Origin: Tenacibaculum sp.
GTDB lineage: Bacteria > Bacteroidota > Bacteroidia > Flavobacteriales > Flavobacteriaceae
NCBI GenBank assembly: GCA_020629275.1
Contig: JAHDDQ010000030.1
Location: 1-36,230, forward strand
Direction of reading: 5' to 3'
Length of the DNA stretch: 36,230 nucleotides
Under the pieces are notes generated by a model. The model saw nothing but the letters and a program-made list of their open reading frames with translations. It did no database searches and was not told the DNA's origin. Shown in pieces: positions 1-8,376 of this stretch (its first letter is position 1; each line of letters starts with the position of its first letter). The translations under genes were made by a program, and so were the position numbers.

Positions 1-720
1 ATATTTATCAATGCCATTTTTGATCATATATTATTAGCACATTTGAAACCCGATTTTTCTACTTATCAATTTTTCTGTACTGTATTTTCTAGTGTAGGGA
101 TTGATAGTAACTTTTGTACCATTGAATTTAAGCAAACGTTACAAGCTTTAAATCCAACACAACAATTAATGACAGCAATATGGTCTTCATTAATCTTAGG
201 GTTTATTGTTGCTTTCCCTTACATATTATGGGAAATATGGCGATTTATAGCTCCTGGCCTGTTAGAGACTGAGCGAAAAAAATCAAGAGGTTTTATTTTT
301 ACTGCTTCCTTCTTATTTTTTTTAGGAATATTATTTAGTTATTTCGTAATTATACCAATGTCTGTATATTTTTTCTATAATTTCCAAATATCAGATGCCG
401 TTCAAAATAATTTTAAACTCGATGCTTACATCAGTTTAATAACAAATACACTAATAGGAGTCGCTGTATTTTTTGAGCTTCCTGTTATTATTTATTTCCT
501 GTCTAAAATAGGCTTGATTACCCCTCAATTTCTACGTAAGTATCGCAAGCATTCACTGGTATTAGTCTTAATCTTGTCGGCTATTATAACGCCTCCAGAT
601 ATAGCGAGCCAAGTAATTGTAGCAGTACCTATTATGTTTTTATATGAAGTGGGTATTTATGTTTCAAATTTTGTAATTAAAAAAGAACAAAAAAATGTCG
701 AAAAAAGTCCAAGAGTTTAA
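1..720 (+). CDS. tatC: Sec-independent translocase subunit TatC (5' end cut off by window edge)
   Basis: Integral inner-membrane subunit of the twin-arginine translocase, which recognises RR signal peptides and exports folded proteins. The reading frame is open from base 1 (IFINAIFDHILLAHLKPDF...), so the TTG at 43 is not the true start and the N-terminus lies outside the window. The stretch WEIWRFIAPGLLETERK is the conserved TatC cytoplasmic-loop signature with its glutamate. It is followed by hydrophobic segments (FLFFLGILFSYFVIIPM; LIGVAVFFELPVIIYFL; SLVLVLILSAIITP; VIVAVPIMFLYEVGIYV). Its 3' end overlaps the next gene by 26 bases, which suggests co-transcription and translational coupling. 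Family assignment is secure; only the length is unknown. Confidence 0.93.
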   Translation: MFINAIFDHILLAHLKPDFSTYQFFCTVFSSVGIDSNFCTIEFKQTLQALNPTQQLMTAIWSSLILGFIVAFPYILWEIWRFIAPGLLETERKKSRGFIFTASFLFFLGILFSYFVIIPMSVYFFYNFQISDAVQNNFKLDAYISLITNTLIGVAVFFELPVIIYFLSKIGLITPQFLRKYRKHSLVLVLILSAIITPPDIASQVIVAVPIMFLYEVGIYVSNFVIKKEQKNVEKSPRV

Positions 721-1042
721 TGAGTATCGTTCAAAAATGAACGAGAAGATATTAGCCTCTGATAATAAAGTAATTAAACGAATTTATAATTTAGATACTA
801 ATGCATACGCAGCAGGCAAATTATCTGTAAAAACTAAGGAGTTATTAGGCTTAGTTGCCTCTACTGTTTTACGTTGTGATGATTGTATTGCCTATCATCT
901 TGAAGAAGCTCATAAGAGCGGAGTTACGAAAGAAGAAATGATGGAAACAATGTCTATAGCTACTTTGGTTGGTGGAACAATTGTTATTCCTCATTTACGA
1001 AGAGCTGTGGAATTTTGGGAAGCTCTTGAAACATCTGATTAA
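695..1042 (+). CDS. Carboxymuconolactone decarboxylase / AhpD-like family protein
   Basis: A 115-residue all-helical protein of the CMD/AhpD superfamily. The AhpD-type redox motif is present as CDDC followed by IAYHLEEAHKSGVTKEE, with the conserved histidine a few residues after the second cysteine. This suggests a peroxidase-linked or disulfide-exchange role rather than a true decarboxylase. There is no signal peptide, so it is cytoplasmic. The ATG lies inside the last codons of tatC (26-base overlap), so it is probably translated from the tatC message. The physiological partner cannot be read from the sequence. Confidence 0.85.
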   Translation: MSKKVQEFNEYRSKMNEKILASDNKVIKRIYNLDTNAYAAGKLSVKTKELLGLVASTVLRCDDCIAYHLEEAHKSGVTKEEMMETMSIATLVGGTIVIPHLRRAVEFWEALETSD

Positions 1043-1075
1043 ATAATTTAACATTCTTTTAAGCTTACTATTACG

Positions 1076-1083
1076 TAGTTTTG
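1076..1083 (+). promoter_or_regulatory. Candidate -7 box for lptB
   Basis: TAGTTTTG matches the Bacteroidota sigma-A -7 consensus TAnnTTTG and lies 24 bases before the lptB ATG, in the only gap between the AhpD-like gene and lptB. I see no good TTG/TTTG -33 element at the usual distance, so this is tentative. Confidence 0.4.
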
Positions 1084-1107
1084 ATGTATTAATTTTTACA
1101 CGTTTTC

Positions 1108-1842
1108 ATGATTTTAAAAGCAAATAATATTCAGAAAATCTATGGCAGTCGTAAGGTTGTTAAAGGTATTTCTTTGGAAGTAGAACAAGGTGAAATTATT
1201 GGACTCTTAGGACCCAATGGAGCTGGAAAGACCACTTCGTTCTACATGATTGTTGGTATGATAAAACCCAACCATGGAAATATATATTTGGATAAAGAAG
1301 AAATTACTGAAGATGCTATGTACAAAAGAGCTCAAAAAGGTATTGGATATTTAGCACAGGAAGCTTCTGTATTTAGGAAGCTTTCTGTTGAAGATAATAT
1401 AATGTCTGTACTCGAATTTACAGATAGATCTAAATCAGAACGTAAACAGCGCTTAGAAGAACTTATAGATGAGTTTAGTTTAGGGCATGTTCGTAAAAAC
1501 AGAGGTGACCTACTCTCTGGTGGTGAACGAAGAAGAACTGAAATAGCTAGATGTTTGGCTTCTGATCCTAAATTTATTTTATTAGACGAACCTTTTGCTG
1601 GTGTTGATCCTATTGCAGTTGAGGATATTCAAGGAATTGTTGCGCAATTAAAGAATAAAAATATTGGAATTCTTATTACAGACCACGATGTACAAGCTAC
1701 TTTAGCTATTACTGATAGAACATACTTAATGTATAATGGTGGAATATTAAAAGAAGGAACACCTGAAGAACTTGCTGCAGACGAAAAAGTTAGACGTGTT
1801 TACCTAGGTAAAGACTTTGAGTTGAAGAAAAAGAAGTTCTAA
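1108..1842 (+). CDS. lptB: LPS export ABC transporter ATP-binding protein LptB
   Basis: Cytoplasmic ATPase of the LptB2FG complex, which extracts lipopolysaccharide from the inner membrane and drives it to the outer membrane. At 244 residues it has the usual LptB length and a complete nucleotide-binding domain: Walker [10 protein letters not shown] near residue 35, Q-loop around YLAQEASVF, signature LSGGERRR, Walker [14 protein letters not shown], and the H-loop in ITDHDVQ. The FRKLSVEDN segment and the [15 protein letters not shown] signature are characteristic of LptB rather than of a generic ABC importer. LptF/G and LptC are not in the window. The gene ends with a lysine-rich tail and is followed by the convergent hydrolase gene. 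Confidence 0.95.
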   Translation: MILKANNIQKIYGSRKVVKGISLEVEQGEIIGLLGPNGAGKTTSFYMIVGMIKPNHGNIYLDKEEITEDAMYKRAQKGIGYLAQEASVFRKLSVEDNIMSVLEFTDRSKSERKQRLEELIDEFSLGHVRKNRGDLLSGGERRRTEIARCLASDPKFILLDEPFAGVDPIAVEDIQGIVAQLKNKNIGILITDHDVQATLAITDRTYLMYNGGILKEGTPEELAADEKVRRVYLGKDFELKKKKF

Positions 1843-1902
1843 TCCATAACTTTTCTATACTCTTATTCAATCAATAAGTCTGTAACTTTTATAATTGTCA
1901 TA

Positions 1903-3342
1903 TTATAACTTCTGAAATACGTTGACATTTCCAAGAGACATATATTTTATGTTTCCTAATTTGTCTTTCTTAAAAGTCATTGTTCTTTTACCATCTGTAC
2001 TCTTAAAAACCAAGGGGCCAGCTTTGTAAAACTTTCGATTAAATCCCGATAGTGTATAATCATCGTTAGCTTTTAATGTCCAAGATTTTTGAGTAGTGCT
2101 AGTTAAGCAAGTTTGACAATTTGATAACCAAATATATTTTCCAGCAAATTCATTTACTTTCTCTTCTACTACTATTAACTTTTTCTCTCTATATTTTCCT
2201 ACGATTTCGTCTATTACAGTTTGTATCGCTTGATGTCGCAATTTCGTTCCTTCATGATGATGAACCACGAAAATACCTAGATTCTCCTTAGGTATAAGGG
2301 ACATAAAAGAACTATACCCTAACATATCTCCTCCATGATTAACTGATGAAATTCCATTCCATTTTCTTTTATAAAGTCCAAAAGTAAAGCCATCAGTTTC
2401 AGGATGTATTCCCGTCTGCTGAGTTAACATTCTACTAGTCAAACGTTCACTTAATATTCTTTGATTTTCGAGACTCCCTTTATTCAGTAACATCATCATA
2501 TACTTTCCCATATCGGCTACAGTACTGTTGATTGACGAGGCAGGAAACGTATGATACCACTCCCATGGTTGGGGGATATTTATATTGTTATGAAGTTCAT
2601 AACCTAATGCTACATTCGATGATATTCTTTTAGGAATAGTAATACTAGTCATGTTCATTTTTAAAGGTTTCCAAATATGCTTATTCATGTAATTTTCAAG
2701 AGAAAATCCACTTACATTTTCAACTAATAAACCAGAAAGTGCTATCCCATAAGTTGAATATGCTGTTACTTCTCCAGGTTCTCGAATTCGTTTCAAATTA
2801 TCCTTTAGAAATATACCTAAAGGAATCAGGTTCTCTTCATCAAACACTCTTCTACCTTTTAATTCATCAAAACCTGCACTGTGAGTTAACAAATGAAATG
2901 GAGTTATAGAAGTTTTGTATGTGTCTTTAATTTTAAATGAAGTTAAGTGTGTATTGACATTATCGTGTAAATTTATTTTGTTTTTATCAATTTGTTGTAA
3001 TAACGAAAGCGCCGTAAGCGATTTACTCACTGAACCAATTCTAAAAATCGTTGAATCTGGATCTACATGACGAATTCCTTCTCCTAGTTTTGTAAAACCA
3101 TAGCCCTTCTTCAAAAGCACTTTTCCGTCTTTTACAATAATAATTGCAGCTCCGGGTATCTGTTGTTCTCGCATTGTTTTATTAAACAATGCATTTAGTT
3201 TGAGTTCTAATTTATCAACTAAATCTGTTTTAACTTGATTAGTTCTTCCAAAAACCGATTTAACGGCTTCGCCATTCTGAGCATTTACTTTTAGAGAGTA
3301 AATACTTAAACATAATAAAATTACACTATTTAAAAGTCGCAT
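1903..3342 (-). CDS. Secreted serine hydrolase, beta-lactamase class C / S12 family
   Basis: A 479-residue exported protein of the penicillin-binding-protein-like (class C beta-lactamase, family S12) fold. The ATG at 3342 is preferred over the TTG two codons upstream because it begins a standard signal peptide (MRLLNSVILLCLSIYSL, then NAQ). Visible active-site motifs are SVSK (SxxK, nucleophile serine) within GSVSKSLTAL, YST in place of the usual YxN, and HGG (KTG-box equivalent) in NHGGDMLGYSS. The C-terminal 100 residues form a separate beta-rich domain often found in these hydrolases. Substrate could be a peptide, ester or cell-wall D-amino acid and cannot be decided here. It sits downstream of an AraC regulator on the same strand, which may control it. 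Confidence 0.88.
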   Translation of the reverse strand: MRLLNSVILLCLSIYSLKVNAQNGEAVKSVFGRTNQVKTDLVDKLELKLNALFNKTMREQQIPGAAIIIVKDGKVLLKKGYGFTKLGEGIRHVDPDSTIFRIGSVSKSLTALSLLQQIDKNKINLHDNVNTHLTSFKIKDTYKTSITPFHLLTHSAGFDELKGRRVFDEENLIPLGIFLKDNLKRIREPGEVTAYSTYGIALSGLLVENVSGFSLENYMNKHIWKPLKMNMTSITIPKRISSNVALGYELHNNINIPQPWEWYHTFPASSINSTVADMGKYMMMLLNKGSLENQRILSERLTSRMLTQQTGIHPETDGFTFGLYKRKWNGISSVNHGGDMLGYSSFMSLIPKENLGIFVVHHHEGTKLRHQAIQTVIDEIVGKYREKKLIVVEEKVNEFAGKYIWLSNCQTCLTSTTQKSWTLKANDDYTLSGFNRKFYKAGPLVFKSTDGKRTMTFKKDKLGNIKYMSLGNVNVFQKL

Positions 3343-3388
3343 ATTCAACTGTTTTTCTTTTACAAAAATGAAAAATACTTCTTTAATT

Positions 3389-3410
3389 GTATTGTAAAAA
3401 ATTGCAATAC
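3389..3410. repeat. 22-bp inverted repeat between the AraC gene and the hydrolase gene
   Basis: GTATTG (3389-3394) and CAATAC (3405-3410) are perfect 6-bp inverted arms around a 10-base AT-rich spacer. The repeat lies between the AraC stop codon and the hydrolase start. It lacks a run of T after the second arm in either direction, so it does not look like an intrinsic terminator. A regulator-binding site for the adjacent hydrolase gene is possible. Confidence 0.35.
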
Positions 3411-3412
3411 TT

Positions 3413-4204
3413 CTAACTAGTGAATACAGATTGAAATTTCAATGGATTTACCCCAGTATATTGTTTAAAATATTTGTAGAAATGAGCCGTATCATAAAAA
3501 CCACATTCAATAGCAACATCAAAGATAGGACTACCATTTTTTAATAATATTTTACTTTTATCTATTCTTTTCAGTAATAAATATTGCTTTGGTGTTACCC
3601 CAGTTTCAAGCTTAAACAAACGAATAAATTTAAACTTATCTATTCCGTATTTAGAGGCCAATGTGGTTAAAGAAAATATTTTATCTTCATTAATAATTTC
3701 TTTAATATACTTCTCTAAATCACTATCCTCCGATTCATCAAATCTGTCAGATTCACATACACTTAATAAAGTCGAAAGTGCACCTACAAACTTATTTTCA
3801 AAATTTTTATTTGTAGTATTTTCTTTTTTGGACAACCATAAAAACTCTTTAAATATTTTTTTATCGTGCAATACTCTATCTTTTAATAAGGCATCTTTAT
3901 GTCCACAAATAGCATTAACAATTGTAGTTGGTACATAAAATGTAAAAAAAGAGTTCCCTAAATTTCTATCGCAAGGTGTAGCATGTAACTCATTTGGGTT
4001 TGTAATCACTATAGAGTGTATTGGAGCAATGAACGATTTATTTGTTAAATGCGTAGTGAAAGTGTTCTTTAAAATTAAAGAAATATTATACGTATTATGT
4101 TCGTGAAATGGGAAATTTACTGTACAGTTTTGAGCATTTAAAGTCTCAACTCCGTTGAGAATAGGCAATTTTGAATATTCATTTATATTTTCCTTTTGAT
4201 TCAA
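3413..4204 (-). CDS. AraC-family transcriptional regulator
   Basis: A 263-residue DNA-binding regulator with two parts. The N-terminal half resembles a cupin sensor (FPFHEHNTYNISLIL, then VITNPNELHATPC). The C-terminal ~100 residues carry two helix-turn-helix motifs: LTTLASKYGIDKFKFIRLFK, then ending in FYDTAHFYKYFKQYTGVNP, the AraC/XylS signature. The best start is a TTG at 4204; no early ATG exists in frame. The gene begins one base after the pssA stop codon, so it is probably translationally coupled to pssA, an unusual partner. The likely regulated gene is the serine hydrolase immediately downstream. The effector is unknown. Confidence 0.9.
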   Translation of the reverse strand: MNQKENINEYSKLPILNGVETLNAQNCTVNFPFHEHNTYNISLILKNTFTTHLTNKSFIAPIHSIVITNPNELHATPCDRNLGNSFFTFYVPTTIVNAICGHKDALLKDRVLHDKKIFKEFLWLSKKENTTNKNFENKFVGALSTLLSVCESDRFDESEDSDLEKYIKEIINEDKIFSLTTLASKYGIDKFKFIRLFKLETGVTPKQYLLLKRIDKSKILLKNGSPIFDVAIECGFYDTAHFYKYFKQYTGVNPLKFQSVFTS

Positions 4205-4205
4205 T

Positions 4206-4955
4206 TTATTTTCTGTTCTTTTTAAAACTATTTGCTAAACCTGACAATAAAACATAAAGTAATATAATGAAAGGCAAAGCAGTTAACTTTAATATGAATA
4301 GTAATATTAAAGATAGTAATAAAAACAAATACTTTACTTCATTTCCTTTTATACCAGGGTTTTTAAATTTAAGTGAAAACAAAGGTAACTCTGCCACCAT
4401 TAACACACTTAATAATAAAGTTATACCAATTAACGCAAATTTATTGTGGAGAAGAGTTATCAAAACTGCACTTCCTTCGTATTCAATAATTAAAGGTAGA
4501 GAAATAATAAATAAGCTCATAGCTGGCGTTGGTAAACCAATAAAACTATCAGATTGTCTTGTATCAATATTGAATTTTGCCAATCTATAACCTGCAAATA
4601 ATGTAAGCAACAACCCTATGTAAGGTAAATTACTTCCAGTGGCACCATATTCATCTACTCCAAAATATCCTACAGCATCTGTATCCAAAGCATTAATTAA
4701 AAGCTGCATCATAACTATTCCTGGTACTACACCGCTCGTTACCATATCAGCTAAACTATCTAATTGCTTTCCTAATTCACCTTGAACTTTTAATATTCTA
4801 GCTACAAAACCATCAAAAAAATCAAAAGCTATTCCTATTCCTACAAGTAATGCTGTTGCATAGTAATCTCCTTTAAGCGCAAAAATTACTGCTACTGTTC
4901 CACAAAATAAATTTCCTAGTGTTAATAAATTAGGAATGTGTTTTTTAATTTCCAT
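4206..4955 (-). CDS. pssA: CDP-diacylglycerol-serine O-phosphatidyltransferase
   Basis: Inner-membrane enzyme that joins CDP-diacylglycerol and L-serine to make phosphatidylserine, the precursor of phosphatidylethanolamine. The CDP-alcohol phosphatidyltransferase signature D-x2-D-G-x2-A-R-x8-G-x3-D-x3-D is complete around residues 46-71 (from DFFDGFVAR through GKQLDSLAD). Several hydrophobic segments follow (for example YIGLLLTLFAGYRL, MSLFIISLPLIIEY, LFLLLSLILLFILKL). The length of 249 residues fits the type II (Bacillus-like) Pss subclass. The ATG at 4955 is preceded by AT-rich DNA with a near-consensus -7 (TATTTTCG on the minus strand, 4971-4978). A plus-strand reading frame inside it is a shadow. 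Confidence 0.93.
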   Translation of the reverse strand: MEIKKHIPNLLTLGNLFCGTVAVIFALKGDYYATALLVGIGIAFDFFDGFVARILKVQGELGKQLDSLADMVTSGVVPGIVMMQLLINALDTDAVGYFGVDEYGATGSNLPYIGLLLTLFAGYRLAKFNIDTRQSDSFIGLPTPAMSLFIISLPLIIEYEGSAVLITLLHNKFALIGITLLLSVLMVAELPLFSLKFKNPGIKGNEVKYLFLLLSLILLFILKLTALPFIILLYVLLSGLANSFKKNRK

Positions 4956-5027
4956 TAGATAGATTTTATACGAAAATATAAATATAGATTGATTTTTTTA
5001 GTACTTTCACAGCAATTGTTTCTGAAA

Positions 5028-6005
5028 ATGCCAATACTCAACACTACATTTAAGCCTATAATTCCTTTTACTAATGGACATTTTAATACTGTCTACAGGT
5101 ATTTATTTGTAAAAGAAGATTCAAACTATAACAGAGTAAGGATACCTACTTGGGATAATGATTTTATTGATTTAGATTTCTCTACTAAAAACTCTTATTC
5201 ACTTATTGTACTGATCCATGGGCTAGAAGGAAGTTCACATTCTAGTTATATGATATCTACAGCTAAATATCTTAATAATTTAGGATATGATACTGTTTGT
5301 GTAAATTTAAGAGGTTGTAGCGGAGAAGATAATAACTTATTACAAACCTACCACAGTGGTAAAACTGATGATATAGCCTTTGTTATTGATTACATAAAAA
5401 AACAATGTACTTACAAAGATATTGTTTTGTGTGGCTTTAGTGTTGGTGGTAATCTTGCTTTTAAATATCTAGGAGAATATGCAAACACCATTCCTAGTGA
5501 AGTAAAAGGTGGTATTGGGGTTTCTGTCCCTATCGATTTAAACAGCTCTCAAATAGAGCTGAGTAAGTTTAAGAATAAAATGTACATACATGAGTTTTTA
5601 AAATCTCTAAAGCTTAAAATTCTTCATAAGGCAGATAAGTTTCCTGATTTCAAACTTGATAAGAAACGTTTATTAAAAGCTACTAAGTTTAGGCATATTG
5701 AGGAACTATATACAGTGCCTATTTTTAATTTTGATAGTCCAGAAGATTACTACACTAAAGCAAGTAGTAAACCTTATCTAGATGCTATAAAGTTACCCAC
5801 ACTACTAGTAAATGCCATCGATGATTCGTTTTTATCTGAAGAATGTTTTCCTTATGATTTAGCCAAAGACTCTACCAACTTTCATTTGGTAACTCCAAAA
5901 TATGGTGGACATGTTGGATTCATGACTTCCTTTAGAAAACAAAATTTATGGTTAGAATATCAAGTAGCATCTTTTATTCAACAACAGTTAAATATCCATT
6001 CTTAA
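5028..6005 (+). CDS. YheT-like alpha/beta hydrolase
   Basis: A 325-residue cytoplasmic alpha/beta hydrolase of the YheT/ABHD (UPF0017) type. I place the start at the ATG at 5028 (MPILNTTFKP...) rather than at the TTG 13 codons upstream, because family members begin with a short segment ending in F-x-NGHFNTVYR-like sequence, as seen here. Oxyanion/cap motif LIVLIHGLEGSS, nucleophile elbow GFSVGG (serine near residue 140), acid region NAIDDSFLSEECFP and histidine in KYGGHVGFM make a complete catalytic triad. Substrate is unknown; relatives act on esters or short acyl chains. The gene is divergent from pssA. Confidence 0.87.
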   Translation: MPILNTTFKPIIPFTNGHFNTVYRYLFVKEDSNYNRVRIPTWDNDFIDLDFSTKNSYSLIVLIHGLEGSSHSSYMISTAKYLNNLGYDTVCVNLRGCSGEDNNLLQTYHSGKTDDIAFVIDYIKKQCTYKDIVLCGFSVGGNLAFKYLGEYANTIPSEVKGGIGVSVPIDLNSSQIELSKFKNKMYIHEFLKSLKLKILHKADKFPDFKLDKKRLLKATKFRHIEELYTVPIFNFDSPEDYYTKASSKPYLDAIKLPTLLVNAIDDSFLSEECFPYDLAKDSTNFHLVTPKYGGHVGFMTSFRKQNLWLEYQVASFIQQQLNIHS

Positions 6006-6080
6006 TTACAATAACTTTAAAAAACAATTGTTATTTGATAAGGAATTAGGATATTTGTTCTAATTGATACTTTTTAAAAT

Positions 6081-7145
6081 TTGAGGATACGTTTATTTTT
6101 ATCGTTTGTATTATGTGTAGTCTTTGCTAACGCACAATTTAGAAATTATTCTAATGAATTTTTAAATATCGGTGTAGATGCCGCAGCGCTAGGAATGAGT
6201 AAAGCTGTAGTAGCAACTACTGGAGATGTAAATTCAGGATACTGGAATCCAGCCGGTCTGCTTGAAGTGGAAGATTATCAGGGTTCATTGATGCATGCAT
6301 CATATTTTGCAGGAATAGCTACATATAATTTTGCAGCATTTGCAATGCCTATAGATAAGAGAAGTGCATTGGGTTTATCCATCGTAAGATTTGGTGTAGA
6401 TGATATATTAAACACGACAGAGTTGATTGATAGCCAAGGAAATATAGACTTTAATAGGGTGAATTTATTTTCTGCTGCTGATTATGCACTGAATATTTCT
6501 TATGCTAGAAAATTACTTTTCAACGGTTTTACTGTGGGAGGTAATGCTAAGATTGTTAGACGTATTATTGGTGATTTTGCTACTTCTTGGGGTGTAGGTT
6601 TTGACATCGGAATTCAGTATACAAAAAATAGATTACGCTTTGGTGTAATGGCTAGAGATATTACAACTACTTTTAATACATGGGCTATTAATGAAAATGA
6701 GTTTGAAAAAATAAAAAATGCTATTCCTGGTCAAAATCAAGAACTCCCAGAAACAACAGAAATCACTAAACCTAAACTACAATTGGGTGTTGCTAGAGAC
6801 TTCAGTATTGGTAGATACTTTACGCTTTTGGCTGAAATTGATCTAAATATGAGATTTGCTGAGACAAATGATATCATTTCTACTGAATTAGCAAGTATTG
6901 ATCCTGCTTTTGGGTTTCAATTAGGTTATGATAAACTTGTATTTTTACGACTTGGAGTTGGTAATTTTCAGAATATAAAAGAATTCGATAATAGCGAGTC
7001 TTTATCTGTTCAACCTAATTTTGGATTAGGATTTCGATACAAAGGAATACAAATTGATTACGCTTTAACCAATATTGGAAGTACTGGTAATGCTTTATTT
7101 TCTAATATTTTTTCGATTAAATTTGATTACAGTTTCTACCGATAA
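6081..7145 (+). CDS. PorV/PorQ-family outer-membrane beta-barrel protein (PorV2-like)
   Basis: A 354-residue protein with a short signal peptide (RLFLSFVLCVVFANA, cleavage before QFRNYS) and a FadL-like barrel. Hallmarks of the PorV/PorQ family are the opening FLNIGVDAAALGMSKAVVA, the GYWNPAGL motif near residue 55, and regularly alternating strands ending in an aromatic C-terminus (FDYSFYR). In type IX secretion, PorV shuttles cargo at the outer membrane; paralogues without a proven role are often labelled PorV2. The start must be the TTG at 6081: an in-frame TAA lies at 6075 and no early ATG exists. Two bases separate it from the DUF4105 gene, so the two form an operon. A type IX role is inference. 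Confidence 0.8.
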   Translation: MRIRLFLSFVLCVVFANAQFRNYSNEFLNIGVDAAALGMSKAVVATTGDVNSGYWNPAGLLEVEDYQGSLMHASYFAGIATYNFAAFAMPIDKRSALGLSIVRFGVDDILNTTELIDSQGNIDFNRVNLFSAADYALNISYARKLLFNGFTVGGNAKIVRRIIGDFATSWGVGFDIGIQYTKNRLRFGVMARDITTTFNTWAINENEFEKIKNAIPGQNQELPETTEITKPKLQLGVARDFSIGRYFTLLAEIDLNMRFAETNDIISTELASIDPAFGFQLGYDKLVFLRLGVGNFQNIKEFDNSESLSVQPNFGLGFRYKGIQIDYALTNIGSTGNALFSNIFSIKFDYSFYR

Positions 7146-7147
7146 AT

Positions 7148-8320
7148 ATGATGAAAAAATACATTTTCTTTTTTTTACTACTTTCCTGTTTTTTTTCAAA
7201 AGCTCAAAATATAGAATTATCAGTATATTCAGAAATTAGTATTGTAACTTCTGGTCCGGGTGAAAATTTATATGAAAAATTTGGCCATACTGCCATACGT
7301 GTTAAAGATCCTGTTCTTAATTTAGATATACTTTATAATTATGGAATTTTCGATTTTAATGATCCTAATTTCTACGCAAACTTTGTTAGAGGTTTCATGA
7401 AGTATAAATTGGCAAAGTATCCCTTTCATCTCTCATTAAAAGCTGCCAATTATGACGAAAGATGGGTAAAGCAACAAGTTTTAAACTTAAATCAAAAAGA
7501 GCGAACAAAGTTTTTTCGTTTTCTAGAAAACAATGCTAAACCTGAAAATGCAAGTTATTTTTATGATCCCTTTTTTGATAATTGTGCTACTAGACCTAGA
7601 GATATTATTACTGATGTTTTAGGAGATAAGTTTATATTTAAAGATAAGTTTATTACTTCTCAAAAATCACTTAGAGACTTAATGAATGAGAAAATTCATC
7701 AAAATACTTGGGGAAGCTTTGGTATTAACCTTGCTTTAGGTAGTCGATTAGATAATACCGCTAAGCCTCAAGAATATTTGTATTTACCTGAATATGTATT
7801 CCGTGCTCTTGAAGTTTCTAACGTAAAAGAAAAAGACGTTATTGTTACTGCTGTAAAAAAAACTGATACATTGTTAGATTTTGATCATAAGCTACCGAAT
7901 GGTGATACAATTAATCCGTTACTAATTTTTACGTTACTTCTTTTAGTTGTTTTATTAATAAATTACAGAGATTATAGAAATAACAGTAGAACTAAACTTT
8001 TAGATTTTATAATTTTATTTTCTACTGGAATTGTAGGATCACTAATTATTTTTCTATGGTTTTTCACTAATCATTCTACGGCACCAAAAAACTTTAATTT
8101 CTTGTGGGCGTTCGCCCCTAACCTTGTTTTAGCTTTCTTTTTCCTTAAAAAGAATATTAGTTCATGGCTACGTAATTATATCCTTCTTTTACTAATACTC
8201 ATAGTCATAATATTACCAATACACATCTTTGGAATTCAAAAATTTACTTACCCTAATATTCCACTAATAATAATGATATTCGTTAGGTACCTATTCTTAT
8301 ACAAATATTTAAAAAAATAA
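7148..8320 (+). CDS. DUF4105 membrane protein, probable lipoprotein N-acyltransferase of the Lnb type
   Basis: A 390-residue protein with an N-terminal signal segment (KYIFFFLLLSCFFSKAQ), a periplasmic domain of about 230 residues and a C-terminal membrane domain with four hydrophobic segments (FTLLLLVVLLINY, IILFSTGIVGSLIIFLWFF, FAPNLVLAFFF, YILLLLILIVIILPIHIF). The periplasmic part has two conserved DUF4105 motifs: EKFGHTAIR with the likely catalytic His, and FFDNCATRPRD with the likely nucleophile Cys, consistent with a papain/NlpC-like fold. DUF4105 proteins from Bacteroides have been reported as Lnb, which adds the N-terminal acyl chain to lipoproteins in bacteria lacking Lnt. Assignment to DUF4105 is firm; the Lnb activity of this copy is inferred. 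It could instead be a non-acylating paralogue. Confidence 0.78.
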   Translation: MMKKYIFFFLLLSCFFSKAQNIELSVYSEISIVTSGPGENLYEKFGHTAIRVKDPVLNLDILYNYGIFDFNDPNFYANFVRGFMKYKLAKYPFHLSLKAANYDERWVKQQVLNLNQKERTKFFRFLENNAKPENASYFYDPFFDNCATRPRDIITDVLGDKFIFKDKFITSQKSLRDLMNEKIHQNTWGSFGINLALGSRLDNTAKPQEYLYLPEYVFRALEVSNVKEKDVIVTAVKKTDTLLDFDHKLPNGDTINPLLIFTLLLLVVLLINYRDYRNNSRTKLLDFIILFSTGIVGSLIIFLWFFTNHSTAPKNFNFLWAFAPNLVLAFFFLKKNISSWLRNYILLLLILIVIILPIHIFGIQKFTYPNIPLIIMIFVRYLFLYKYLKK

Positions 8321-8349
8321 AAACCGTAGTCAATCAACCACGGCTTTTA
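8321..8349. terminator. Bidirectional intrinsic terminator
   Basis: The stem AAACCGTaGT / ACcACGGcTTTT has one internal mismatch and a 6-base loop. It is flanked by A-runs on the left and T-runs on the right, so it can end both the DUF4105 gene (+) and the phytase-like gene (-). Confidence 0.75.
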
Positions 8350-8376
8350 TATATTTATTATTTATATTTTAGCTTT

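Noticed and set aside
695-1042. A toxin-antitoxin or redox operon around the AhpD-like gene
   Set aside because: Only a single AhpD-like protein is present, overlapping tatC; no partner gene is seen.
3389-3410. Intrinsic terminator for the AraC gene
   Set aside because: The stem is only 6 bp and AT-rich with no T-run on the exit side.
4267-4590. Plus-strand reading frame inside pssA
   Set aside because: It is antisense to a well-supported gene and shows no family motif. The same reasoning removes frames at 3663-3938, 8735-9023, 15665-15871, 19727-19942, 22325-22537, 23912-24106, 25830-26066, 26562-26762, 28024-28344, 29426-29713, 31128-31355, 31890-32105, 32674-32865 and 33433-33669.
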